Shown here: piece after piece, positions 17,428 through 25,765 of the stretch
Layout: each line of letters opens with the position of its first letter
Position numbering within the stretch: position 1 is the stretch's first letter
DNA from: an uncultured Clostridia bacterium
Lineage (GTDB): Bacteria; Bacillota; Clostridia; TANB77; CAG-508
Direction of reading: 5' to 3'
Length of the DNA stretch: 60,490 bases
NCBI GenBank assembly: GCA_944390695.1
Contig: CALXQP010000048.1
Span: forward strand, 1 to 60,490
Made by a program: the position numbers and the translations under genes
The notes under the pieces: model-generated
What the model was told of the DNA's origin: nothing
The model's input: only the letters and a program-made list of their open reading frames with translations
Database searches by the model: none

Positions 17428-18468
17428 TTAGTCGGTTTCCTCAGTGATGTGAGGTGCAACATGTCTTGAAAGTATGCGCGCCGGGTGGCTTAAACCATCC
17501 ATATCCAGTTCCGGATCATTATTACCATAGTAGAAATCGATACCTCCTTTAAAATTGGTACTGAACACATCCTGAGCTCCACATTGTTCAGTTTCTTTGT
17601 AATAAGAATGTCTTGCAGAGCCTCTTATAGTGTTCACATGCATTTTCCATGTCCGAGTTTGCAACTCAAACATGAAACCTCCCAAAATAGGTGAACTTGC
17701 ATCAACATAGAGTGTACCTTGCCAGGATTGATAAGTCGAATCCTTTGGATTTGTAATATAATCCTTAACATGGTCGATCGTATAAAAAATGTTGAGCATT
17801 TTTTCGATCATTTCCTTAGGGATACAAGTGCCTCCATATTTGTGAGTGGAATTTTGGCTCCACTCAAAGAACTTTTTCCTCGGTTCTGAGTCAGGATTTG
17901 TCAAAATTGCCACAATTATTGCAGTAATTCTGAGCAAGAGTTTTTCATCATTGTTGGCAGTTATAATCCGAAGACCATATCTGTCACGAATGACGGGAGG
18001 CGAGGCAGAGACAACTAAGTCTCCATCTTGGCAGTTTAACCAAGATTTAACTAAAATCTTAGTCAATTCGCTTTCAAGCCCTTTTCTCCTTGACTCAATT
18101 TTCAAATCAAGAGGAAAAGCAACAATCTTCTGAGAGTTTAGCCATAATGCAATATACATTATGACTTCAGTAATCTCAGCTATGAAGTTTGACATACTTA
18201 GTGTAAGTCTTCGGTTTTTGATGCTCGTTCTCAGAGCTGGCAAGAAGCACTCGAGTATGGGACTTTCATCAGGTGAGAGTTCGGAACGCCGATTTTCTAA
18301 TACGGCCTCCAAATGTTGTGCAATTGACAGAACATTTGGAGATGTGTAATGTGTAGATTGCCTATCACTTCCGTCCGCAATTGTCTGCTCTACAGCAGTC
18401 ACATAAGACGTGTGGAAGAAAGCTTTCAGGCTTTCCGGGATTGGAGTTGCGTTGTTGTTATTAGACAT
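17428..18468 (-). CDS. RelA/SpoT-type alarmone synthetase-like protein, high-GC island
   Basis: This 346-residue protein lacks an HD hydrolase motif but has the RelA/SpoT synthetase pattern. R127-x-K129 and K137 (SRRKGLESELTK) fit the ATP site, D162 (RDRYGLRII) the metal site, K242 and Y246 (KDYITNPKDSTYQSW) the nucleotide site, and E268 (FELQTRTWKMH) the second metal ligand. Spacing matches RelSeq within each block, with an insertion of about 40 residues between D162 and K242. Likely a (p)ppGpp or related synthetase, or a toxic SAS-type effector. No adjacent antitoxin gene is evident. The G+C and codon use are far above those of its neighbours. AGGAGG precedes the ATG. Confidence 0.8.
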   Translation of the reverse strand: MSNNNNATPIPESLKAFFHTSYVTAVEQTIADGSDRQSTHYTSPNVLSIAQHLEAVLENRRSELSPDESPILECFLPALRTSIKNRRLTLSMSNFIAEITEVIMYIALWLNSQKIVAFPLDLKIESRRKGLESELTKILVKSWLNCQDGDLVVSASPPVIRDRYGLRIITANNDEKLLLRITAIIVAILTNPDSEPRKKFFEWSQNSTHKYGGTCIPKEMIEKMLNIFYTIDHVKDYITNPKDSTYQSWQGTLYVDASSPILGGFMFELQTRTWKMHVNTIRGSARHSYYKETEQCGAQDVFSTNFKGGIDFYYGNNDPELDMDGLSHPARILSRHVAPHITEETD

Positions 18469-18477
18469 GGTAAAAAC

Positions 18478-18530
18478 CCTCCTAAATTTAGTATATATAT
18501 TATTATAGCATAAAATTGCTTAAAAGTAAA
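18478..18530 (-). promoter_or_regulatory. Promoter and ribosome site of the alarmone-synthetase-like gene
   Basis: On the minus strand TTTACT (18525-18530), 17 bases, TATAAT (18502-18507), then AGGAGGG about ten bases before the ATG. The promoter is AT-rich like the host, unlike the coding region. Confidence 0.65.
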
Positions 18531-18592
18531 ATAAGTAGGGAACTTAATAGTGTAAAATGATTTTGTAATATTAGGTCAATTGAAAAGTTAAA

Positions 18593-18650
18593 TGCAATTT
18601 CGAAAAAGTAATTGCAATTTACCCATAAAATGCAATTTTGGAATATTGCA
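18593..18650. repeat. Spaced TGCAATTT direct repeats
   Basis: TGCAATTT occurs at 18593, 18613 and 18631, with ATTGCA at 18645. The spacing of 18-20 bases is close to two helical turns. They lie in the 262-base divergent region between the alarmone-synthetase-like gene and the RsmB-like gene and could be an operator array. Confidence 0.6.
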
Positions 18651-18730
18651 CTATTTAAAGGAAAAGAAGTTTTACTTTTATAAAAAAATGTGTTAATATT
18701 GTTAATGTATAAAAGAAAGGGATGAATATA

Positions 18731-19648
18731 ATGATACAAGAAATGCCAGAATTTTTAAAAGAAATGATATTAAAACAATATGGAGAAGAAATTTCGAAAA
18801 AAATTATAAATGGATATAAGACTAAAAGATATGTAACTTTGAGAGTGAATACAATAAAAGCTGAAATAGAAGATATAAAAAAAGTTTTGGATTGTTCTGG
18901 AATAATATATGAAGAAGTTCCGTGGTTTAAAGAAGCAATAATTGTAAAAAATGTAAGAGAAGATGAAATAAAAAAATTAGATATATATGAAAAAGGGCAA
19001 ATTTATCTGCAGAGCTTGTCTTCAATGATTCCGCCAATCATATTAGATGCAAAACAAGGTGAAAATATATTAGATATGGCTGCTGCTCCAGGTGGAAAGA
19101 CTACGCAGATTGCTGCAATAACAAATAATAAGGCTATGATTACAGCATGTGAGAAAAACAAAATTAGAGCAGAAAGATTAAAATATAATTTGCAAAAACA
19201 AGGTGTTGGTTGTGTTAATGTAATGATAGAAGATGCTAGAAAATTGGATGACTTTTTTTCATTTGATAAAATTCTTTTAGATGCACCATGTAGTGGAAGT
19301 GGCACAGATAGTGTATTTAATAAGAATTTTGCAGAAGAATTAATTGATAGGTCAGTGAATTTTCAAAAACAATTGTTAACTAAAGCTTTGAAAATTTTGA
19401 AACCAGGAAAGGAAATGGTTTATTCAACTTGTTCAATATTACAAAATGAAAATGAAGAGGTTTTAAAAGAAGTTTTGAAAAAATTTAATGCAGAAATTGT
19501 AGAAATAGAAAATCTTGAAATATCAAATATACCATTATTGCCTACGACTTTAAAAGGTACAATCTGTATTTGCCCAACAGATTTATTTGAAGGTTTTTTT
19601 GTGGCTAAAGTGAAAAAAAGAGAAAAAAGAGAACCGGCACCAAATTAA
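18731..19648 (+). CDS. RsmB/NOL1-type rRNA m5C methyltransferase
   Basis: The protein methylates cytosine in RNA (16S rRNA by family). Start 18731 (MIQEMPEFLKEM) is preferred because GAAAGGG lies nine bases upstream; the ATG at 18722 is too close to it. About 305 residues contain the SAM motif DMAAAPGGKTTQIA, the motif IV cysteine in DAPCSGSGTDS and the catalytic cysteine in STCSILQNENEEV. The enzyme is short for RsmB (about 430) and lacks the N-terminal NusB-like domain. Its last residues, KREPAPN and the stop, are encoded by a family A repeat, so the natural C-terminus was replaced by the element. Confidence 0.88.
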   Translation: MIQEMPEFLKEMILKQYGEEISKKIINGYKTKRYVTLRVNTIKAEIEDIKKVLDCSGIIYEEVPWFKEAIIVKNVREDEIKKLDIYEKGQIYLQSLSSMIPPIILDAKQGENILDMAAAPGGKTTQIAAITNNKAMITACEKNKIRAERLKYNLQKQGVGCVNVMIEDARKLDDFFSFDKILLDAPCSGSGTDSVFNKNFAEELIDRSVNFQKQLLTKALKILKPGKEMVYSTCSILQNENEEVLKEVLKKFNAEIVEIENLEISNIPLLPTTLKGTICICPTDLFEGFFVAKVKKREKREPAPN

Positions 19649-19986
19649 CAAAACTGCCAAAACCACCTGGCTAAGCGGCTCTGAGACCGGCAAAAAGGAA
19701 CTGGCACCAGATTGCCCAGCCTAATATTTATATACTTTTCACAAATTCCTCGGCTACCCGACGTAACGTTAACAAATTCTAATGCAAAAGGCACAACAAT
19801 ACCCGAAGACAGGACCCTTTATGCCTTTTGCCTAAGAATTTGTAACACTACTCTGGTCACACTCGTAATTTGTTCAAAATATATAAATATTAGGCTGGGC
19901 AATCTGGTGCCAGTTCTTTTTGGTCTCAGAGCCGCATATCCAGGTGGCTTTGGCAGTTTTGTTAATTTGGTGCCGGTTCTCTTTTT
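19624..19986. repeat. 363-bp nested inverted-repeat element with family A termini
   Basis: The outer arms (about 19624-19745 and 19862-19986) are reverse complements over roughly 120 bases with few mismatches. They include terminal family A copies, inner diverged copies (19692-19713 and 19901-19921) and GCCCAGCCTAATATTTATATA. An unpaired region follows, then a second stem (GTTAACAAATTCTAATGCAAAAGGCA at about 19768 against TGCCTTTTGCCTAAGAATTTGTAAC near 19821) closes a loop of about 29 bases. Local G+C exceeds the surroundings. No ORF of note is inside. It lies between convergent genes and supplies the stop of the RsmB-like gene. It could be a MITE-like element or a structured RNA. Confidence 0.9.
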
Positions 19987-19992
19987 GACATA

Positions 19993-20586
19993 TTAGGCAA
20001 TTGGGAATTGTTTAAAAATTCCATCTACAAAAAATTGTGACATTGATAAGATTTCTTTTTGTACCAAGTCATATGCTTTAATATCTGCTGTATAATCACC
20101 TCTTAAGCGGGCATTAACTTCATCTGAAGTAAGTTGTAAGTGATTATAAAACATTTTTTGGACTACATCTCTTGGGTAATAAAGATTTATTCTACTAAAT
20201 GCATCAGCCATGTCATCAGCATTTTTATACCATTGGGTATTTAATTCAGAAGCTAATTTCATATCATTATTTTTCAAAGCTACAATTAGTTTTTCACCAA
20301 TAACTAAATGTTCAGTTAATAGATTTTCAATTGTATTTGCAATCATATTTCCATAAAATCTTCTAAAAATATTTGCAATATCTCTAGGATTTTCAAGTAA
20401 ACGTGATCTAGTTGCATCTAGGTCTTTTAAGTTTTCAGCGATACTTATTAAAAGCATTCGTGTCCACATTATGTGTTGCTCCCAAACAAGATTCATGTTT
20501 TTTAATAAATTAACTTGTGGTAAGCTTATCCAAAAGCTTGAAGAACTTTGTGCAGGTTGCCACATATTATTAGTATTATATTCCAT
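19993..20586 (-). CDS. Conserved hypothetical protein of unknown function (helical)
   Basis: This 197-residue, mostly helical soluble protein contains LVWEQHIMWTRMLLISIAENLKDLDATRSRLL, LLTEHLVIGEKLIVALK and ELNTQWYKNADDMADA. I recall similar Firmicutes proteins with these WEQHVYWTRM and TEHL features, sometimes mislabelled as acetylglutamate kinase; no kinase motif is present. Conserved His, Glu and Asp residues hint at metal binding, but this is inference. AAGGAGG lies upstream of the ATG. It is a single gene, and its 3' end abuts the large inverted repeat. Confidence 0.7.
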   Translation of the reverse strand: MEYNTNNMWQPAQSSSSFWISLPQVNLLKNMNLVWEQHIMWTRMLLISIAENLKDLDATRSRLLENPRDIANIFRRFYGNMIANTIENLLTEHLVIGEKLIVALKNNDMKLASELNTQWYKNADDMADAFSRINLYYPRDVVQKMFYNHLQLTSDEVNARLRGDYTADIKAYDLVQKEILSMSQFFVDGIFKQFPIA

Positions 20587-20720
20587 GTAAAAAATACCTC
20601 CTTACAGTTAATATATTAATAATTCTAAAAATTGTGATATAAAGATTCACATTTTTTAACTTAAATTTTGTCTGAAAAATAATGAGATTTTTTCATATAA
20701 AAGAAAAAGTTCTAATCACT

Positions 20721-20800
20721 ACACTTTTGAGATTTTTTCTTACATTCAAAAAATCAAGTCAAGCAAAAAAAAGAAATGTTTTCTTTCTTTGGAAAATTTA
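20721..20800 (+). repeat. Family B dispersed repeat, diverged copy 3
   Basis: CTTTTGAGATTTTTTCTT, a short gap and ATCAAGTCAAGCAAAAAAAAG align with the copy at 5365-5446, with more differences. With the promoter at 20823 it fills the 303-base gap before the polysaccharide operon. Confidence 0.5.
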
Positions 20801-20822
20801 TTAAAAAATTTAATTTAAAAGG

Positions 20823-20851
20823 TTGTAAATTTTAGCGAGAAGTGATATATA
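20823..20851 (+). promoter_or_regulatory. Probable promoter of polysaccharide operon 1
   Basis: TTGTAA, 17 bases and TATATA, then about 35 bases to the ATG at 20890. It is the only candidate seen upstream of the operon. Confidence 0.5.
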
Positions 20852-20889
20852 TTAAAAGACAGCATTTTGTCGAAATTAGGGGGAAAGAA

Positions 20890-22827
20890 ATGAAATTTAT
20901 AAATTTTTGTAAAAAATATAGACATTCAGCTTTAATATTTATAGATATAGCAATAATTATATCTAGTTATTTAGCTTCAATGTTGTTTTTAAATTATAAA
21001 ATAGATAATATAATTAAATTTGTGCAAGAAATTGCTATGGCAATATTAATATATCAAGTATTTTTAAATATATTTCAAATGTATAGAGATTTAATAAGAT
21101 ATGAAATAGGAAAAGATTACATAAAATATATGTGTATAGGTTTGATTTCTACAATAGCAATGATGGCAATTAGTAGTGCACTAAATTTTGAGTATTTAGG
21201 GATAAGAATAAATATATTATCAGGAATATTTATATCAGGAGCATTTGTATTATATAGATTAGCTGGTAGATCAATAGTTTCTAGAATGACAAATATGAAA
21301 AATTTAAATCTTAAAACAGAACAAGAAAATTGCAAACAAGAAAATTTGCTTATTATAGGTGCTGGAATGGGAGCAAAGGAAATTATATTAACAGTAAATA
21401 GTGCAATGAAGAAAAAGTATAATATAGTTGGAATGATAGATGATAATATAAATAAATTAAACAAAAATATATTAGGAATACAAGTAATAGGTACTAGATA
21501 TGATATACCAGAAATTGTAAAAGAGAAAAATGTTAATATAATATTTTTAGCAATTGATAATATAACACAAAGATCAAGAAAAAATATAATAGAAATCTGC
21601 CAAACAACAGGTGTAAGAACAAGAGTATTACCAAGTACAGAAGAGATGATTAAAAAAGGCGGAGTTATGAACAGCTTAAGAGATGTAGAAATAGAAGATT
21701 TACTTGGAAGAGATCCAATCAAATTAGATAATAAAAATATAACAGAATTAATAAAAGGAAGAAGTGTTTTAGTAACTGGTGGAGGAGGTTCAATTGGATC
21801 AGAATTATGTAGGCAAATAATTAAATATAATCCATCAAAACTAGTAATATTTGATATTTATGAAAATAATTTATATGATATTCAAATGGAATTAAAATCA
21901 CATTATCCAAAGGCAAGAATAGAAGCAATAGTAGGAAGTGTAAGAGATAAAGAAAGATTAAACTCAGTGTTTAAAGAATATGAACCTAAATTAGTATTTC
22001 ATGCAGCAGCACATAAACATGTTCCATTAATGGAAAATAGTCCATTAGAAGCAATTAAAAATAATATATTTGGTACATATAATGTTGCAAATTGTGCAGA
22101 TGAATTTCATGCTGAAAGATTTGTTTTAATCTCAACAGATAAAGCAGTTAACCCAACAAATATAATGGGTGCGTCAAAAAGAGTTTGTGAAATGATAATA
22201 CAAGCAAAAAATAAAGAAAGTAAAACTGAATATTCAGCAGTTAGATTTGGAAATGTTTTAGGAAGCAATGGTTCTGTAATTCCATTATTTAAAAAACAAA
22301 TTGCAGAAGGTGGTCCAGTAACTGTTACACATAAAGATATAACAAGATTTTTTATGACAATACCAGAAGCTGTTGGATTAATATTACAAGCAATTACATA
22401 TGCAGAAGGTGGAGAAATATTTGTATTAGATATGGGTAAACCTGTTAGAATATATGATTTAGCTGTTAGTTTAATAAAACTATCTGGATATGAACCAGAA
22501 GTTGATATTCCAATAGAATTTACAGGACTAAGAGAAGGCGAAAAATTATATGAAGAATTATTAATGGCCGAAGAAGGTTTAACAGCTACAAAACATAATA
22601 AAATATTTGTAACAAAACCTATGAACTTAGAAATGAAAGAGCTAGAAGAAAAACTAGATAATTTAAGAGATTTGGAAGATAATGAAATTACAAATAAAGA
22701 AATAATAAAAAATGAAATGAAACAAATTGTTACAACATATAAAGATCCAGAAGAAGTTAATAAAAAAGAGGAAAAAGAAGAAGTTACTTTGAAAAGAAAT
22801 AAAACAGAAGCAGTAGTAGCTTCATAA
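20890..22827 (+). CDS. Membrane NDP-sugar 4,6-dehydratase (PglF/WbpM/CapD family)
   Basis: Start 20890 (MKFINFCKKYRH) follows GGGGGAAAG; an upstream GTG lacks this site. The 645-residue protein has four N-terminal membrane helices, a first Rossmann region (IIGAGMGAKEI) and a C-terminal SDR dehydratase with VTGGGGSIGSELCRQ. The TDK and MxxxK catalytic pattern appears in STDKAVNPTNIMGASKR, where Met replaces the usual Tyr as in PglF/WbpM. It probably converts UDP-GlcNAc to a 4-keto-6-deoxy sugar. The tail after residue about 610 is charged and probably flexible. It opens the operon and feeds the aminotransferase that follows. Confidence 0.92.
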   Translation: MKFINFCKKYRHSALIFIDIAIIISSYLASMLFLNYKIDNIIKFVQEIAMAILIYQVFLNIFQMYRDLIRYEIGKDYIKYMCIGLISTIAMMAISSALNFEYLGIRINILSGIFISGAFVLYRLAGRSIVSRMTNMKNLNLKTEQENCKQENLLIIGAGMGAKEIILTVNSAMKKKYNIVGMIDDNINKLNKNILGIQVIGTRYDIPEIVKEKNVNIIFLAIDNITQRSRKNIIEICQTTGVRTRVLPSTEEMIKKGGVMNSLRDVEIEDLLGRDPIKLDNKNITELIKGRSVLVTGGGGSIGSELCRQIIKYNPSKLVIFDIYENNLYDIQMELKSHYPKARIEAIVGSVRDKERLNSVFKEYEPKLVFHAAAHKHVPLMENSPLEAIKNNIFGTYNVANCADEFHAERFVLISTDKAVNPTNIMGASKRVCEMIIQAKNKESKTEYSAVRFGNVLGSNGSVIPLFKKQIAEGGPVTVTHKDITRFFMTIPEAVGLILQAITYAEGGEIFVLDMGKPVRIYDLAVSLIKLSGYEPEVDIPIEFTGLREGEKLYEELLMAEEGLTATKHNKIFVTKPMNLEMKELEEKLDNLRDLEDNEITNKEIIKNEMKQIVTTYKDPEEVNKKEEKEEVTLKRNKTEAVVAS

Positions 22828-22843
22828 GAGGAGGAAAAATAGA

Positions 22844-24055
22844 ATGAATATAAAATTTTCACCACCAGATGTGGGAGAAGAAGAAATAGAAGAAGTAATT
22901 GATGCAATAAAATCTGGCTGGATTACAACAGGGCCAAAAACAAAATTATTTGAAGAAAAAATTACAGAATTATCAAATACAGTAAAAACAGTTTGCTTAA
23001 ATTCATCAACTGCAGCAATGGAGATGACTTTAAGATTACTAGGAATTGGAGAAGGTGATGAAGTAATAACATCAGCATATACATATACTGCATCTTGTAG
23101 TGTAATATGCCATGTTGGAGCAACACCTGTATTAGTTGATATTCAAAAAGATAATTTTGAAATGGATTATGACAAATTAGAAAATGCTATAACAGAAAAA
23201 ACTAAAGCAATTATACCAGTTGATATTGGTGGAGTAATTTGTGATTATGACAGAATTCAAAAAATAGTTGAGAAAAAAGCAAATCTTTTTAAACCAAAAA
23301 CAGAATTACAATCTAAATTAGGAAGAATAGCTATAATAGCAGATAGTTCACATGCTATAGGAGCTATTAGAAATGGAAAAAGAGCAGGAGAATTTGCAGA
23401 TTTTACTTGTTTTTCATTCCATGCAGTTAAAAATTTAACAACAGCAGAAGGTGGAGCTGTAACATGGAAGAAAAATGATAAATTTGATAATGAAGAAATA
23501 TATAAAAAATTTCAAATATTATCTTTACATGGTCAAACAAAAGATGCTTTACACAAAAATCAACTTGGCTCATGGGAATATGATATTTTAGAACCAGCAT
23601 ATAAATGTAATATGACAGATATAATGGCAGGTATCGGATTAGCACAAATTAGAAGATATCCTAAATTAGTTGAAAGAAGACATGAAATAATAAAAATATA
23701 TGAAAATGGATTAAAAGATTGTAATGTAAAATTATTAGAACATGAAAATAAAAATACTAATTCACTTTCATCAGGACATTTATTTATTGTAAGAGTTATA
23801 GGAATAGATGAAAAAACAAGAAATGAAATAATTGTAAAAATGGCTGAAAGAGGAATAGCAACAAATGTACATTATAAACCATTACCATTATTAACAGCAT
23901 ACAAAAATTTAGGATTTGACATTAAAAATTATCCAAATAGTTATAATTTTTATAAATGTGAAATTACATTACCATTATATTCATTACTAACAGATGAAGA
24001 AGCAAATTATGTAATTAAAAATTTTGTAGAAGTGTTAAAGGAATTTAATATATGA
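22844..24055 (+). CDS. DegT/DnrJ/EryC1/StrS-family sugar aminotransferase
   Basis: This 403-residue PLP enzyme probably aminates the 4-keto sugar made by the preceding dehydratase, giving a 4-amino-4,6-dideoxy sugar (PglE-like role). Motifs include GWITTGPKTK at the start, the sugar-binding NSSTAAMEMTLR, the PLP-binding Asp in IIADSSHAIGA, and the internal aldimine Lys in SFHAVKNLTTAEGG. GAGGAGGAAAA precedes the ATG. The end overlaps the next gene by four bases (ATGA), suggesting translational coupling. The acetyltransferase that usually completes such sugars is not in this operon. Confidence 0.93.
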   Translation: MNIKFSPPDVGEEEIEEVIDAIKSGWITTGPKTKLFEEKITELSNTVKTVCLNSSTAAMEMTLRLLGIGEGDEVITSAYTYTASCSVICHVGATPVLVDIQKDNFEMDYDKLENAITEKTKAIIPVDIGGVICDYDRIQKIVEKKANLFKPKTELQSKLGRIAIIADSSHAIGAIRNGKRAGEFADFTCFSFHAVKNLTTAEGGAVTWKKNDKFDNEEIYKKFQILSLHGQTKDALHKNQLGSWEYDILEPAYKCNMTDIMAGIGLAQIRRYPKLVERRHEIIKIYENGLKDCNVKLLEHENKNTNSLSSGHLFIVRVIGIDEKTRNEIIVKMAERGIATNVHYKPLPLLTAYKNLGFDIKNYPNSYNFYKCEITLPLYSLLTDEEANYVIKNFVEVLKEFNI

Positions 24056-24750
24056 TTTTAATAGATTATGATAAATTACCAGAAAAGATGAAAAATGATA
24101 AAGTAAAAGAATATTGGGATATTCTTGATAAAAAAAGATTTAGTTTGATTTTTAAAAGAATATTTGATATATTCTTTTCCTTAATCTTGCTAATAATTTT
24201 ATCTCCAATAATATTAATTTTGGCAATTCTAATAAAAATAGATTCAAAAGGACCAGTTTTTTATAGACAAGAAAGAGTGACTACTAATGGAAAAATATTT
24301 AGAATATTTAAGTTTAGAACAATGGTTCAAAATGCAGATAAAATAGGATCTTTAGTTACTGTAGGAAATGATTCTAGAATAACTAGAGTTGGAAAACTTA
24401 TTAGAAAAGTAAGATTAGATGAATTACCTCAATTAATAAATATTTTAAAAGGTGAGATGACTTTTGTTGGTACAAGGCCAGAAGTAAAAAAATATGTAGA
24501 TAAATATACAGATGAAATGATGGCTACACTCCTTATGCCTGCAGGAGTTACATCAATTGCAAGTATAAAATATAAAGATGAAGATGAAATTTTAGATAAA
24601 GCTGTTAAAACAGGAAAAGACACAGATCAATCTTATATTGAAGAAGTTTTACCAGATAAGATGAAATATAATTTGGATTATATAAAAAATTTTTCAGTAT
24701 GGAATGATTTTAAAATATGTATAGATACAGTAATAGAAGTATTAAGATAG
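24052..24750 (+). CDS. Undecaprenyl-phosphate phosphoglycosyltransferase (PglC/WcaJ-type)
   Basis: This 232-residue priming enzyme transfers a sugar phosphate to the lipid carrier undecaprenyl phosphate. It has a re-entrant hydrophobic helix (residues about 38-60), then the family signature KGPVFYRQERV, FKFRTM, KVRLDELPQLINILKGEMTFVGTRPE with the catalytic Asp-Glu pair. It is of the short, monotopic kind without the extra N-terminal helices of WbaP. Together with the dehydratase and aminotransferase it forms a Pgl-like route to a lipid-linked amino-deoxy sugar. Confidence 0.93.
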   Translation: MILIDYDKLPEKMKNDKVKEYWDILDKKRFSLIFKRIFDIFFSLILLIILSPIILILAILIKIDSKGPVFYRQERVTTNGKIFRIFKFRTMVQNADKIGSLVTVGNDSRITRVGKLIRKVRLDELPQLINILKGEMTFVGTRPEVKKYVDKYTDEMMATLLMPAGVTSIASIKYKDEDEILDKAVKTGKDTDQSYIEEVLPDKMKYNLDYIKNFSVWNDFKICIDTVIEVLR

Positions 24751-24760
24751 GGAGAAAAAA

Positions 24761-25765
24761 ATGTTAGTATCTTTTATAATAATAGCATATAATGCAGAGA
24801 AATTTTTAAATAAAAGCTTAGAATCCTTGAAAAAACAAGATTATCCTCATAAAAATATAGAAGTTATATTAGTAGATGGGATGTCAAGTGATAATACAAA
24901 AAGTTTGATGGAAGAATTTGCTAAGCAAAATGAAAAAGATTTTAATAAAATATTAGTATTAGAAAATAAAGGAAGAACATTGCCTAAAGGATGGAATGTT
25001 GCATTAAAACAAGCAACAGGTGAAGTAGTATTAAGAGTTGATGCACATACATTTTTTGATGAAAATTTTATAACAAATAATGTAAAAGAAATAGAAAATG
25101 GAGAAAATATTGTTGGTGGAAAATGTATAAGTGTAACACAAGGAGATAATTGGAAAGAAAAATTATTATTAATTGCAGAAGAATCAATTTTTGGTTGTGG
25201 TATAGCAGATTTTAGAAGAAAAGAAGAAAAAGAATATGTAAGTACATTGGCATTTGCAATGTATAGAAAAAAAGTATTTGATGATGTAGGACCATATAAC
25301 GAAAATCTTGCTAGAACTGAAGATAATGAAATGCATTATAGAATGAAACAAAAAGGATATAAATTTTTACTATCTCCTAATATAAAAAGCTACAGATATG
25401 CTAGAAGTGATTTAAAAGGAATGATAAAACAAAAATATGGAAACGGTAAGTGGATAGGAATAACATTATATTTTTGTCCAAAATGTTTTTCTATATATCA
25501 TTTTGTACCTTTTTTATTTGTCTTAGGAATAATATTTTCTATTATTATGACATGTGTAGGATTACCTATATTTGGGTATTTACTATTAGCAGCATATTTA
25601 TTATTTAATATAGCAAATATAATACTTATAACAATAAAAAATAAATTTAGTATAACATATTTATTATTACCATTCATTTTTCTCGTACTACATTGTAGTT
25701 ATGGAATTGGAACAATAGTAGGAATTGTTAAAGGACTTTTCATGAAAAAAGGAGAAAATAAATGA
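24761..25765 (+). CDS. GT2 glycosyltransferase with C-terminal membrane helices (ExoA-like)
   Basis: This 334-residue protein has an N-terminal GT-A domain (SFIIIAYNAEKFLNKSL, VDGMSSDNT, RVDAHTFFDENF containing DxH in place of DxD) and three hydrophobic segments after residue about 245. The build resembles ExoA of succinoglycan synthesis. It probably adds a sugar to the lipid-linked repeat unit. The end overlaps the next gene by four bases (ATGA). Donor and acceptor cannot be read from the sequence. Confidence 0.85.
   Translation: MLVSFIIIAYNAEKFLNKSLESLKKQDYPHKNIEVILVDGMSSDNTKSLMEEFAKQNEKDFNKILVLENKGRTLPKGWNVALKQATGEVVLRVDAHTFFDENFITNNVKEIENGENIVGGKCISVTQGDNWKEKLLLIAEESIFGCGIADFRRKEEKEYVSTLAFAMYRKKVFDDVGPYNENLARTEDNEMHYRMKQKGYKFLLSPNIKSYRYARSDLKGMIKQKYGNGKWIGITLYFCPKCFSIYHFVPFLFVLGIIFSIIMTCVGLPIFGYLLLAAYLLFNIANIILITIKNKFSITYLLLPFIFLVLHCSYGIGTIVGIVKGLFMKKGENK

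Noticed and set aside
19712..19996. 94-codon plus-strand ORF inside the large inverted repeat
   Set aside because: It runs through the hairpin arms, has no ribosome site, and its translation has no protein-like pattern.
22107..22907. 266-codon minus-strand ORF opposite the dehydratase gene
   Set aside because: It is the complement of a well-recognised gene; its Ser/Leu/Ile-rich translation is typical of an antisense shadow.
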